Origin: Candidatus Omnitrophota bacterium
GTDB lineage: Bacteria > Omnitrophota > Gorgyraeia > Duberdicusellales > 4484-171
DNA: 55,350 nt
Direction of reading: 5' to 3'
NCBI GenBank assembly: GCA_021735445.1
Contig: JAIPHA010000007.1
Span: 1 to 55,350, forward strand
The position numbers and the translations under genes were made by a program. The notes below the pieces were generated by a model that was not told the origin of the DNA, made no database searches, and saw only the letters and a list, made by a program, of their open reading frames with translations. Below are positions 47,550 through 55,350 of this stretch, piece by piece (position 1 is the stretch's first letter; every line of letters starts with the position of its first letter).

Positions 47550-48638
47550 TTAACAACACAACAAACGCTTCACTTCGCCTAAGACTTCTTCTACTTCTAT
47601 CTGCCCGAGGCACCTGTGGCTGTGTTTGCACTCATCTATGCCGAATTTATCGTAACAGGGACGGCAAGGAAAATCTTTACTGATTACTTGTTTTTTATCG
47701 CTAAGTGGATAAGGGCCGTAGGATATTTCGCTAGTTGGCCCGAATAAAGAAACTATTTTTCTATCTAAAGCGGTTGCCGCATGCAAGGTGCCGCTATCGT
47801 TACAAATTACAAGATCAGATTTTGACAACACGGCAAAAAATTGGCGTAAATTTGTTTTACCGCAGAAATTGATTGGTTTATCTTTTAATAATTGGATTAG
47901 ATTATCACAAATCGATATATCCGAATCATCTCCTAAAAGAATTACTTTCACGCCTTCAACCCGCAACTTATTCGCTAACCCGGCAAATTTCTCAAGCGGC
48001 CAGTATTTATACCAGGCTTTATCACCCCAGGCTTTGCCACCGCCGGGCGCAATAGCAACAAGTTTTTGGCCTTCTTCTAGTCCATCTTTTTTTAAAAAAT
48101 CATCGGCCCAATTCTTCTCGCCTTCGCTGATAAATATCTCTGAATTATAAAATTTAGGCTTACCTCCTAAAAACCTAATCAGGCTTAGGTGGTACTCAAC
48201 TACGTGCCGGCCGACAAAACCGCCCATATCCACTTTTTCGGTTAAAAACCGGCCCCGTTTTTTATAATTATAACCCAAACGAGGTTTTACCCTTAAAAGC
48301 GCAACAAATAAACTGTAACGGTGCTCTAGGGAAAGGTCTATATAAAGATTGAATCGAGAAGCAATAATTTTTCCTAAAACCGCCAATCCTTCTTTATAGG
48401 CTTTAATCCTCGATTCTTTCTTTGACTCCTTAAAATCCCCCCGGTTAAAGCCAATGATTGAATCAACATTAGGATTATTTTCTAAAACCGGCGCGCTTCG
48501 TTTCGCAGTTAAAACTGTTATCTGAGAATTGGGGTAATAATCTTTTAAATTTTTAATTAAAGGAGTTGAAAATAATAAATCACCTACCCCAAAAGGATTA
48601 ACAATTAAAATTTTTTTAAATTTATTAGCTTTTCCCAT
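47550..48638 (-). CDS. Glycosyltransferase family 9 (heptosyltransferase-like)
   Basis: The 362-aa protein has the GT9 N-terminal motif KILIVNPFGVGDLLFSTPLI and the C-terminal donor site with CNDSGTLHAATALDRKIVSLFGPT. Four clustered Cys near the end (FPCRPCYDKFGIDECKHSHRC) are common in heptosyltransferase relatives. The start is ATG at 48638, preceded by GAGG; an ATG four codons upstream also exists. It probably adds a heptose or similar sugar to lipid A core. It opens the polysaccharide cluster at its 3' side. Confidence 0.88.
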   Translation of the reverse strand: MGKANKFKKILIVNPFGVGDLLFSTPLIKNLKDYYPNSQITVLTAKRSAPVLENNPNVDSIIGFNRGDFKESKKESRIKAYKEGLAVLGKIIASRFNLYIDLSLEHRYSLFVALLRVKPRLGYNYKKRGRFLTEKVDMGGFVGRHVVEYHLSLIRFLGGKPKFYNSEIFISEGEKNWADDFLKKDGLEEGQKLVAIAPGGGKAWGDKAWYKYWPLEKFAGLANKLRVEGVKVILLGDDSDISICDNLIQLLKDKPINFCGKTNLRQFFAVLSKSDLVICNDSGTLHAATALDRKIVSLFGPTSEISYGPYPLSDKKQVISKDFPCRPCYDKFGIDECKHSHRCLGQIEVEEVLGEVKRLLCC

Positions 48639-48679
48639 AAACAACCTCATCCCGTTCCGCCCCGGAACAAACTTTACCC

Positions 48680-48704
48680 ACTGTCCACACCGGGTGTGGA
48701 CAGT
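48680..48704. repeat. Perfect 12-bp inverted repeat between two glycosyltransferase genes
   Basis: ACTGTCCACACC (48680-48691), one central base, and GGTGTGGACAGT (48693-48704), with weaker flanking pairing TACC/GGTA. No T-run follows on the minus strand, so it is not a classical terminator. The near-zero spacing favours a protein site or cruciform. Confidence 0.6.
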
Positions 48705-48716
48705 AGTGGTAAGACA

Positions 48717-49504
48717 TTACTTCTTTTTATCATTCTTTTTGAATTCTCTATATTTAGCATAACTTAATATCTGATAAAATGCAGAAAGGTAGGCTATCAT
48801 GAATCCAATAAAACCGTCTTTCCATCCTTTTTTCCAAAAAAATGAACCTATAAATCTATCATAAACTCTCCAAAGTGCATGAATAGTATTCATTTTATAT
48901 CTGGCTTTTTTTGGATTTTCAAAAGAATAATCGTACCACTTTTTAGCTTCCAAAGTCGTCTGATTATTTGTCTTTCTTACATAATCTGTCCAATCTTTAT
49001 AATTAAAATGGATAATATCCGACTTTAACTTACCACAATGGCCTTTAAACTCTATAGGAGGATGCACATTTTGCTCTTTGTATCTAAAATAATCCTTCTT
49101 ATACAACCTTAACTTCGGCGCAGGGTACCACCCGCCGCCTCTAATCCAATAATCTCCAATATAATTTTTAAAAGGAATCGAAAACCCTTGATAAGAATCA
49201 TCCTTAATAGCTTTCGATACTTCTTCTTTTAACTCTGGAGTTGGCCGTTCGTCACAATCTAGGCTTAACACCCAATCATTTTTGCCTGGTCTTTAGCCCA
49301 GTTACGATGCTTGCCTTCATTTATCATCTCTTTTACCAAAACTTTCGCTCCCAAACTTTCAGCAATATGTTTAGTATTATCGGTAGATTTATCATCAATA
49401 ACCAAAACCTGATCAGCCCAATCAGAAACCGCTTTTACGCAGTCTCCTATCCTTTTTCCCTCATTTTTAGCAATAATCACAACTGACACCGGCGCTTTAT
49501 CCAT
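48717..49504 (-). pseudogene. GT2 glycosyltransferase (WaaE/KdtX-like) split by a 1-nt frameshift
   Basis: Two overlapping frames form one gene. The first (49504-49265) encodes the GT-A start VSVVIIAKNEGKRIGDCV, VLVIDDKSTDNT and HRNWAKDQA, then stops. The second (from 49271 down) continues VLSLDCDERPTPELKEEV, the expected next motif of LPS beta-glucosyltransferases, up to 48717. One extra A in the A5 run (49279-49283) would restore a protein of about 262 aa through ...KDQAKNDWVLSLD. Either a real disabling mutation, slippage at the A-run (-1 on a Lys codon), or a sequencing error in a homopolymer. All other residues look intact, so the event is recent or artefactual. Confidence 0.8.
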
Positions 49505-49567
49505 TTTACTCCTTCATTTAAAATAATTTTTAGCTCACACCTAACTATATTAAATCCGCTTACTTGC

Positions 49568-50683
49568 CTATTGACTAATATATTTCTTTTTGCTTTGAAT
49601 CGTTTTATAGATTTTACCTAATTCAAGATTTTGGCCTGGACCTAAAACAATAAAATCATAATTATTCTTTACAAAAGAAAATTTATTAAAAATTAACCCT
49701 TTTTTATCTGACACAATAAGGTTAAATCTCTTTATTTTTGAATGGCGCAAATTATCTAATAAAGTAAAGAAAACCGTAACCCAAAAACTAATGAAATTTT
49801 TTTTAATCTTTAGAAGGCAATTAGTATGTTTGATTCCTATCGGCGCTTGCGACACAATATAAATTTTGTCTTGAGCTTTTAGTAATTTTTGGGCCAGTTC
49901 TTGCATTATGGTTATTTCCCCCGGCACCTTGCCTCCTACAATAATAAATATTTTTAAAGGGAATCCCCATTTTTGGTGAAAAATTCTAGCCTTTTCCTTG
50001 AATATTTTATTGAAACCTTTTTCCCCAAGCACTTCCGGATAACTTACATTTTTATAATGATAAACGAAGGCGCCTTTAGCCCTTATGCATTTATACCCTT
50101 TTTCTGTAGCTCTTAAAGAAAAATCCCAATCATCATAATAGGCCGGTGAAAAATCATAATCAAGCCCGCCTGTAGCATTTATCACTTCTCTCTTAACTAA
50201 ATAGCAAAACCCTCTTGCCCAATCAGTATCAACGTATTCGTCTTTTTGCTTAGTTATTATTTGTTTAAAATATTGGTCTCTACTGCCTTTAAATTTTTTG
50301 GGCAACTCCCATAAAGGATTTACTATCCCCACCGCTTTATCATTTCTAAAGCCTTTAACCATTTGTTGAAGCCAGCCTGGATAAACTATTGTATCATTAT
50401 TCATTACGCAAACATAAAAAGAATCTGAATAAAATAATCCTTGATTGACCGCCTTTACCCAGCCTAAGTTGTCTTTATTAAAAATAACATCAATTTTTTC
50501 GCTTCTTTTAATTTCATTCAGATAATTTAAAGTTTCTTGCTTGCTCCCGTTATCTATAACTAAAACTTTATAAGGGTATTTAGTATTTTTTTCTATACTT
50601 TCTAAACACCCTCTGGTAAAACTTAGCTGATCCAAACTGATAACAACTATTAAACAATGCTTTTGATTAGCATCTTTATCCAT
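49568..50683 (-). CDS. GT2 glycosyltransferase with an extra C-terminal domain
   Basis: The 371-aa protein has a GT-A domain (about 8-235) with VIDNGSKQETLNYL, NKDNLGWVKAVNQGL, VMNNDTIVYPGWL (DxD-like) and DYDFSPAYYDDWDFSLRA, as in rhamnosyltransferase-type family 2 enzymes. A further 130 residues form a small alpha/beta domain (IFIIVGGKVPGEITIMQELAQKLL onward) that resembles the first half of a GT-B Rossmann fold but lacks a donor-binding site. It ends one base before the epimerase gene begins upstream, indicating coupling. Confidence 0.82.
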   Translation of the reverse strand: MDKDANQKHCLIVVISLDQLSFTRGCLESIEKNTKYPYKVLVIDNGSKQETLNYLNEIKRSEKIDVIFNKDNLGWVKAVNQGLFYSDSFYVCVMNNDTIVYPGWLQQMVKGFRNDKAVGIVNPLWELPKKFKGSRDQYFKQIITKQKDEYVDTDWARGFCYLVKREVINATGGLDYDFSPAYYDDWDFSLRATEKGYKCIRAKGAFVYHYKNVSYPEVLGEKGFNKIFKEKARIFHQKWGFPLKIFIIVGGKVPGEITIMQELAQKLLKAQDKIYIVSQAPIGIKHTNCLLKIKKNFISFWVTVFFTLLDNLRHSKIKRFNLIVSDKKGLIFNKFSFVKNNYDFIVLGPGQNLELGKIYKTIQSKKKYISQ

Positions 50684-51796
50684 TTACTCTGCCAAGCCTC
50701 TTGTTTTTAGCTCTTCCTGAGCTTTACCGGTTAAGTCTTCAGCCTGCTGGCTCTCTGACCATTCGATTAGCTCCTGCATGCCTTTGGCAAAAGAAACTTT
50801 CGGTTCAAAACCCAGCTTTTCTGTAATTTTTCTTATATCCGCATAACAATGCCTAATGTCGCCGGCTCTGAACTTATTCAAAACTTGCGGGCTTAATTCC
50901 TTCCCGCAAACATCGGCTATAGTTTCAGCTATATCTAAAATCGAATGGCTCTTGCCGGATCCTACATTAAAAAAATCATAATTTGCTTCTTCCTTTTTCA
51001 TTGCCAAAAGATTTGCCGATACAATATCAGCTACATTTATAAAATCCCGAGATTGTTTGCCATCTTCAAAAACAAGCGGCGGTTTATCATTTTTTATTCG
51101 GGATAAAAATATTGCCGCTACGCCGGTATAGGGGTTATTCAATGACTGCCTCGGTCCGTAGACATTAAAATACCTCAAAGCTGTAGTCGGCAGTTTATAA
51201 GCCAAGCCCACCTCAAGGCACATCTCCTCCTGCGAACGTTTAGTGGTTGCATAAATTGAGGTCGGATGCAAAGTTTTTTCTTCCGAAGTTGGGATAGCCT
51301 TAACTATTTTCCCGCATTTTGGGCAAAGCATCTCCCATTTTCTCTCTTGAAGCTGCCGGTGGCTTCTTAAAGCGGGATAAACCAGGCCGCAATCTATACA
51401 ACTATATGCCCCTTCCCCATAAATGGACATACTGGAGGCAACAATTAGCTTTTTGACCTTATGCCGGGAATTTATAATCGCATCCAACAATACCGCTGTA
51501 CCTTCAGAATTATGGCTTACATACTTTTGTATCTGATACATCGATTGCCCAACCCCCACCTGGGAAGCCTGATGAAAAACTACATCTATCCCCTCTAAAG
51601 ACTCTTTGGTTTTTTCTTCATCTCTGATATCGGCAAAAATATATTCGGCCTCCGGGTTCAAAAAAGAAGGTTTGCCGTCTTTGTGAACCTGCTGTTCAAG
51701 GCAATCTAAGACTTTCACTTTATGGCCTTCTTCTATAAGCCTATCTACTAAATGAGAACCAATAAAACCGCAACCGCCAGTTACTAAAATATCCAT
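50684..51796 (-). CDS. NAD-dependent sugar epimerase with zinc-ribbon insertion (dTDP-L-rhamnose 4-epimerase-like)
   Basis: The 370-aa extended SDR has TGGCGFIGSHLVDRL (6-20), the catalytic Ser region SSMSIYGEG and Y182xxxK186. Between Ser and Tyr sits an insertion with C133xxC136 and C158xxC161, a probable zinc ribbon. Such an insertion is known in dTDP-L-rhamnose 4-epimerase-type enzymes (WbiB group), so a role in making dTDP-6-deoxy-L-talose or a related nucleotide sugar is likely but not proven. GT2 genes lie on both sides. Confidence 0.82.
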   Translation of the reverse strand: MDILVTGGCGFIGSHLVDRLIEEGHKVKVLDCLEQQVHKDGKPSFLNPEAEYIFADIRDEEKTKESLEGIDVVFHQASQVGVGQSMYQIQKYVSHNSEGTAVLLDAIINSRHKVKKLIVASSMSIYGEGAYSCIDCGLVYPALRSHRQLQERKWEMLCPKCGKIVKAIPTSEEKTLHPTSIYATTKRSQEEMCLEVGLAYKLPTTALRYFNVYGPRQSLNNPYTGVAAIFLSRIKNDKPPLVFEDGKQSRDFINVADIVSANLLAMKKEEANYDFFNVGSGKSHSILDIAETIADVCGKELSPQVLNKFRAGDIRHCYADIRKITEKLGFEPKVSFAKGMQELIEWSESQQAEDLTGKAQEELKTRGLAE

Positions 51797-51907
51797 AAAC
51801 TCTCCTTGTTAAAATGTTATTAGCTTATTTATATCCCTTTTTAAACAATCTAATACCTTTTCCCTAACTTCGTTACTTATTTTATGGTCCTTTTCTGCTT
51901 TACGGAT

Positions 51908-52792
51908 TTATAACGTTTTTATAATTTTTCCCAAAATCTCTACCTTATAAGGTTTTTCTTTAAGTGTTTTCCAAAAATATTTTCTGGCTAACTTTTTATT
52001 TCCTAATGCCAGCCAATCTTTACCCATTCTCCAGGTAAATCTATACACACTCCAATTATCATCAGATAGCCATTTGATATGTTTTTCCCAAAAATGCTCT
52101 TTACACCTCATTGCTCTGACAGTAAGCTTACCTAAAGATTGATTTTGATGATATTTTATAGATAAAAAACTATTGATAAAATAAATATCAAAATTTTTGG
52201 CAACTCTGACAAAAAAATCAACATCTTCCCAATTCCTCATCTTCTCATCAAAAAAGCCAACTTTATACACAACATCCTTAGGCAGCATCCAAAAAGAAGG
52301 CCAAGGGCTTACAACTTTGGTGGGAAAAATATTTTTATCCCTCTGCTTATTCCCATAAACATTGCAAGAAAGCTTTGGAGCCTTAAAAACACTCTCCTTT
52401 TTTCCATTCTCAAACTTCCATCCATTTGTATAAACTAAGCCAATATTAGAACTATTGTCGTTTTTAAAAACTTCTAACGATAATTTTATTTTATCAGGAA
52501 GCCATTGGTCATCAGAATCCAGAAAGGCAATATAATCACCACAAGACTCTTTTATCCCCGCGTTCCGGGATGCGGCTACCCCTTTGTTTTTAGAAAATTG
52601 AATATATTTAATTCTTTCATCAGCTATCCTGGAAACTACTCTGGAAGTTTCATCATTGGAACTATCATCAACTACAATCAGTTCAAGATACCTATGAGTT
52701 TGATTTAATACACTTTCTATAGCTCTGGGTAAAGTACCGGCTCTGTTATATGTGGGAATAATTACAGAAACTAGTTCAGATTGCATTTTCAA
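51908..52792 (-). CDS. GT2 glycosyltransferase
   Basis: The 294-aa protein has the GT-A opening VSVIIPTYNRAGTLPRAIESVLNQT, VVDDSSNDETSRVV, KGVAASRNAGI, and the metal-binding FLDSDDQW, then WEDVDFFVRVAKNF. It ends with basic-helical sequence but no membrane segment. It overlaps the O-antigen ligase gene by 17 bp. The 111-bp gap to the epimerase shows no gene. The product probably adds one sugar of a repeat unit. Confidence 0.9.
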   Translation of the reverse strand: MKMQSELVSVIIPTYNRAGTLPRAIESVLNQTHRYLELIVVDDSSNDETSRVVSRIADERIKYIQFSKNKGVAASRNAGIKESCGDYIAFLDSDDQWLPDKIKLSLEVFKNDNSSNIGLVYTNGWKFENGKKESVFKAPKLSCNVYGNKQRDKNIFPTKVVSPWPSFWMLPKDVVYKVGFFDEKMRNWEDVDFFVRVAKNFDIYFINSFLSIKYHQNQSLGKLTVRAMRCKEHFWEKHIKWLSDDNWSVYRFTWRMGKDWLALGNKKLARKYFWKTLKEKPYKVEILGKIIKTL

Positions 52793-53963
52793 CCTTATCT
52801 ATTTTTTTAGCCTTAAATACCTGTGTTCCCGCGCCCAATAATAACCAAAATATTACCGGAGCGGCAATTCCGACAAGGATTACACTCATAAAAAACTCTG
52901 ATACTAAAACAGCAAGAAACATAATCATAAAAGAAACATTATACGCATTCGGCTCTTTTTTGATCGCTCTGTAGCCCCGGCGAAAAAACAAAGCTAAAAT
53001 CCAAAGCAGGCTTAAAAGCCCTAAGATGCCCATCTCTGCCAATACTTCTAAATAAGTATTATGAGCATGCAAATGCTTGCGGGCACCTTCAGCTTCATCC
53101 GGATAGTAATTCTGCATTAAGCCGCCGTAATTTCCGGGCCCTACGCCAAATATTGGGTACTCTTTAAATATATTTATTGCTGACGCTGCCGTCTCAAATC
53201 TGACTTCAACACTGCTATAGTTCTCAGATCTCATAACTCTTTCTCTGGCAAAATTAACAGAGCCAATCAAAACAACAACTAATAAACTTAATCCGAATAA
53301 ATAACCTCTCTTTTTACTACATAGAATAATTGTAATAATAAATCCTATTATCAGCCCTAACCATACCCCTCTGGAACCATGAAAAATAAATGCTGTAAAT
53401 ACAGGCACCGCCGCAACAAAAGAGATAAGCTTCAGTTTAAGCGAAGGATGAAAAATCATAAACCCGATTAAAAAAGGTAATGTATATAAAAAGTAAGTTC
53501 CGTAAATAGGCACGCCGAAACTGGTAAGCAGCCGTCTAAGCGAGCCGCCTGAAAACAGATCAATCAATCCTCCCACACTTACAAGCACCGCTCCAATCGA
53601 TAAAGAAAGAATAATCATTTTCACCGCAAACTTTCTTTTGCCAATAAAAGCTCCCACGAAAAATATAAAAAAATAGATTATATATCTGTTAAAAAAAACT
53701 TTCTGTGACTCATACGGCAAAAGGCCAAAAATAGTAGTTAATCCCGCAACGGCCAAAAAACAATATATCGCTTTATTAAGAGGGGTAAATTCAAAAAAAT
53801 TCTTTAAAAAAGGTTTACTCCTGTCATAGGCCCTTAATAAAACAAAAGCTCCGATAGCTATCAAGGCACAAACCTTAGCTATCTTTGTGCTATAAATTCC
53901 TCCCGCCAAAAAAACAGCACAACTGGATAATAAAATCCAATCTAAGTATTTCGCAACAATCAT
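52776..53963 (-). CDS. O-antigen ligase / polymerase (WaaL/Wzy family)
   Basis: The 395-aa polytopic protein has about 11 transmembrane helices and a large periplasmic loop with VGPGNYGGLMQNYYPDE and the WaaL-type HLHAHNTYLEVLAEMGILGL. The family either ligates undecaprenyl-linked glycan to lipid A core or polymerises repeat units; sequence alone does not tell which. It lies between the CapD-like dehydratase (9-bp gap) and GT2 genes, consistent with surface polysaccharide export. Confidence 0.88.
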   Translation of the reverse strand: MIVAKYLDWILLSSCAVFLAGGIYSTKIAKVCALIAIGAFVLLRAYDRSKPFLKNFFEFTPLNKAIYCFLAVAGLTTIFGLLPYESQKVFFNRYIIYFFIFFVGAFIGKRKFAVKMIILSLSIGAVLVSVGGLIDLFSGGSLRRLLTSFGVPIYGTYFLYTLPFLIGFMIFHPSLKLKLISFVAAVPVFTAFIFHGSRGVWLGLIIGFIITIILCSKKRGYLFGLSLLVVVLIGSVNFARERVMRSENYSSVEVRFETAASAINIFKEYPIFGVGPGNYGGLMQNYYPDEAEGARKHLHAHNTYLEVLAEMGILGLLSLLWILALFFRRGYRAIKKEPNAYNVSFMIMFLAVLVSEFFMSVILVGIAAPVIFWLLLGAGTQVFKAKKIDKVENAI

Positions 53964-53972
53964 TTCTTTATC

Positions 53973-55350
53973 TTACCTCCTATAGTCAGGAACCATTTCC
54001 TTAAATTTTTCGATAATCCGGTCATTATCCATGAGGGTGGCCAAGCGTTCGAGTTTTTTGATTTCACGGCGCAGCTGGGCTTGGTTAAAACTATCAGGCT
54101 GGACTATATAAATTTTATCGTGTTTAGTAATCTGGTCGTGCTCTTTATCAAGCAGCATTTCCTCATACATCTTCTCACCCGGCCGAAGCCCGACATATTC
54201 TATCTTTATATCAATGTCCGGCTTAAGCCCGGAAAGAATTATTAAATTTTTAGCTAAATCAACTATCTTTATCTGCTCTCCCATATCTAGTACAAAAACT
54301 TCGCCGCCTTTACCCAGCGCAGACGCCTGCAAAACTAACAAAGCTGCTTCTCGCGCGGTCATAAAATACCTTTTTACCGCAGGATCAGTTATTGTTACCG
54401 GGCCGCGTTGTTCAATTTGTTTTTTAAAAAGAGGTACCACGCTTCCACTTGAACCAATAACATTGCCGAAGCGGACCGCCATAAATTTAGTCTTTGCGGT
54501 TTTTGCCTTAGATTGAACAATCATCTCTGCCAAGCGCTTGGAAGCTCCCATAACCGAAGTAGGCCTTACCGCCTTATCAGTTGAAATCATCACAAAGCTT
54601 TCAACCTGATAGTGTTCGGCAGCATACATCAAGTTTCTGGTTCCGATAACGTTATTTTTAACTGCCGCAGCGGGATTATCCTCTAAAAGCGGCACGTGTT
54701 TATGGGCTGCTGAATGAAAAATTATCTGGGGCCGGTAGCGGGAAAAAGTACTTTTTAACAAGCCGATATCTTTGATATCTCCGATTATAGTCACATATTT
54801 TAAGCCGGGAAAAGACCGGTTTAGCTCTTGCTGAAGGTAGTAAGTATTATTTTCATCGTGATCATAAAGTACGATCAATTGCGGGGAAAAACCAGCTGCC
54901 TGGCGGCAGAGCTCAGAGCCGATAGAACCTGCCGCACCGGTTATCAAAACGGTTTTATTGTAAATAAAGCGGCTAATATCTTTTGTATCTATTGAAACTG
55001 GCTTCCTATCGAGTAAATCCTCAGGGCTGACATCCCTTATGTCGTTTACGGTAACTTCACCTGAGATAATTTTATTTAGCCCCGGTAAAATTTTTATCCT
55101 GGCTTGAGTTTTTTCACATTTTGCAATGATATCCCTGATCACCTGGCCGCTGGCAGAAGGAATACTAATGATAATCTCATCAACCGAATATTTTTCTGCA
55201 ATCTCAGCTATCTCGTCGGTAGTACCCAGAACTTTTCGGCCGGATATCCTACCGTTTTTTTTGCGCTTATCGTCATCAACAAAGCCCACTATATTATAGA
55301 AGGCATTTATCCTTAGTTCGCGCAAAGTCATAATACCGGCTTCTCCTGCC
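53973..55350 (-). CDS. CapD/WbpM-type nucleotide-sugar 4,6-dehydratase, 5' end beyond the window
   Basis: The frame stays open past the internal ATG at 55331: upstream codons read AGEAGI before MTLRELR, matching the conserved GAGEAGxxxxREL of the family's first Rossmann domain, so the gene is cut by the window edge. Visible parts are the regulatory CoA-binding-like domain (to about residue 125 from that ATG) and the SDR catalytic domain with TGAAGSIGSELCRQ, STDKAVRPTSVMGASKR and FMTAREAALLVLQA. Full-length relatives begin with four transmembrane helices. They dehydrate UDP-GlcNAc-type donors on the way to deoxyamino sugars such as QuiNAc or FucNAc. Confidence 0.9.
   Translation of the reverse strand, partial: AGEAGIMTLRELRINAFYNIVGFVDDDKRKKNGRISGRKVLGTTDEIAEIAEKYSVDEIIISIPSASGQVIRDIIAKCEKTQARIKILPGLNKIISGEVTVNDIRDVSPEDLLDRKPVSIDTKDISRFIYNKTVLITGAAGSIGSELCRQAAGFSPQLIVLYDHDENNTYYLQQELNRSFPGLKYVTIIGDIKDIGLLKSTFSRYRPQIIFHSAAHKHVPLLEDNPAAAVKNNVIGTRNLMYAAEHYQVESFVMISTDKAVRPTSVMGASKRLAEMIVQSKAKTAKTKFMAVRFGNVIGSSGSVVPLFKKQIEQRGPVTITDPAVKRYFMTAREAALLVLQASALGKGGEVFVLDMGEQIKIVDLAKNLIILSGLKPDIDIKIEYVGLRPGEKMYEEMLLDKEHDQITKHDKIYIVQPDSFNQAQLRREIKKLERLATLMDNDRIIEKFKEMVPDYRR

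Overview
The window looks like a chromosomal segment of an AT-rich, Gram-negative, little-cultivated bacterium. LpxA, a PorV-like outer-membrane barrel, many exported proteins and an O-antigen/polysaccharide cluster point to an outer membrane. The gene content (MoxR/DUF58 operon, GH57 glucanotransferase, citramalate-route isoleucine synthesis, a ftsK-rodZ-rimO-pgsA-pgpA block) resembles Candidatus Omnitrophota (OP3) or a neighbouring lineage. This placement is inferred from gene content only. Almost all genes lie on the minus strand. The exceptions are a PorV-like gene (569-1486), a UvrD/PcrA-type helicase (32244-34199) and cinA-thpR (36138-37206).

Layout. 1-3200 is a patchwork: a 5' half of a tRNA-Phe, a heptanucleotide array, a PorV-like gene, an open-frame remnant and two copies of a 132-bp element with terminal inverted repeats, next to TPR and small membrane genes. 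3194-11619 carries a PsbP/DUF1795-like exported protein and a MoxR-DUF58 operon. Its TgpA-like member has lost the transglutaminase domain: one 1166-aa protein keeps the membrane domain fused to a giant coiled coil, and a 714-aa protein keeps the Big-like repeats and a DUF4129-like tail. 11766-13627 holds a response regulator, a small exported coiled-coil protein, two PilZ genes behind a promoter/operator/terminator leader, and a 51-aa gene. 13653-27444 is amino-acid metabolism: aroC, prepilin peptidase, aroE, leuA, ilvC, ilvN, ilvB, cimA, lysC, a CstA-type carrier, and an ApgM/homoserine-kinase-like enzyme. 27701-31770 has lpxA, a DUF3108 protein, a tandem ACT protein and a GH57 enzyme. 32244-38323 has the helicase, an ECF sigma/anti-sigma pair with a helical exported protein, pncC, thpR, pgpA and pgsA. 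38832-47452 is housekeeping: rimO, rodZ, ftsK, pnp, rpsO, xseB, xseA and a CopG-antitoxin remnant. 47550-55350 is a surface polysaccharide cluster (GT9, frameshifted GT2, GT2, SDR epimerase, GT2, O-antigen ligase, and a CapD/WbpM-type dehydratase cut by the window edge).

The most unusual content is non-coding. (1) A structured repeat of about 150 bp occurs as a two-unit tandem at two places 6 kb apart. At each locus it ends exactly on the ATATG that contains the start codon of the next gene (uvrD-like, pgsA), and its basal stem shows compensatory changes between units. (2) Short arrays of degenerate 7-bp repeats fill at least eight intergenic gaps, some running into stop codons or supplying the ribosome-binding region. 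(3) The PilZ pair has a 16-bp palindrome over its -35 box and an intrinsic terminator starting almost at +1. (4) The rpsO-pnp and pncC promoters sit so close to ATG that their mRNAs should be leaderless or nearly so.
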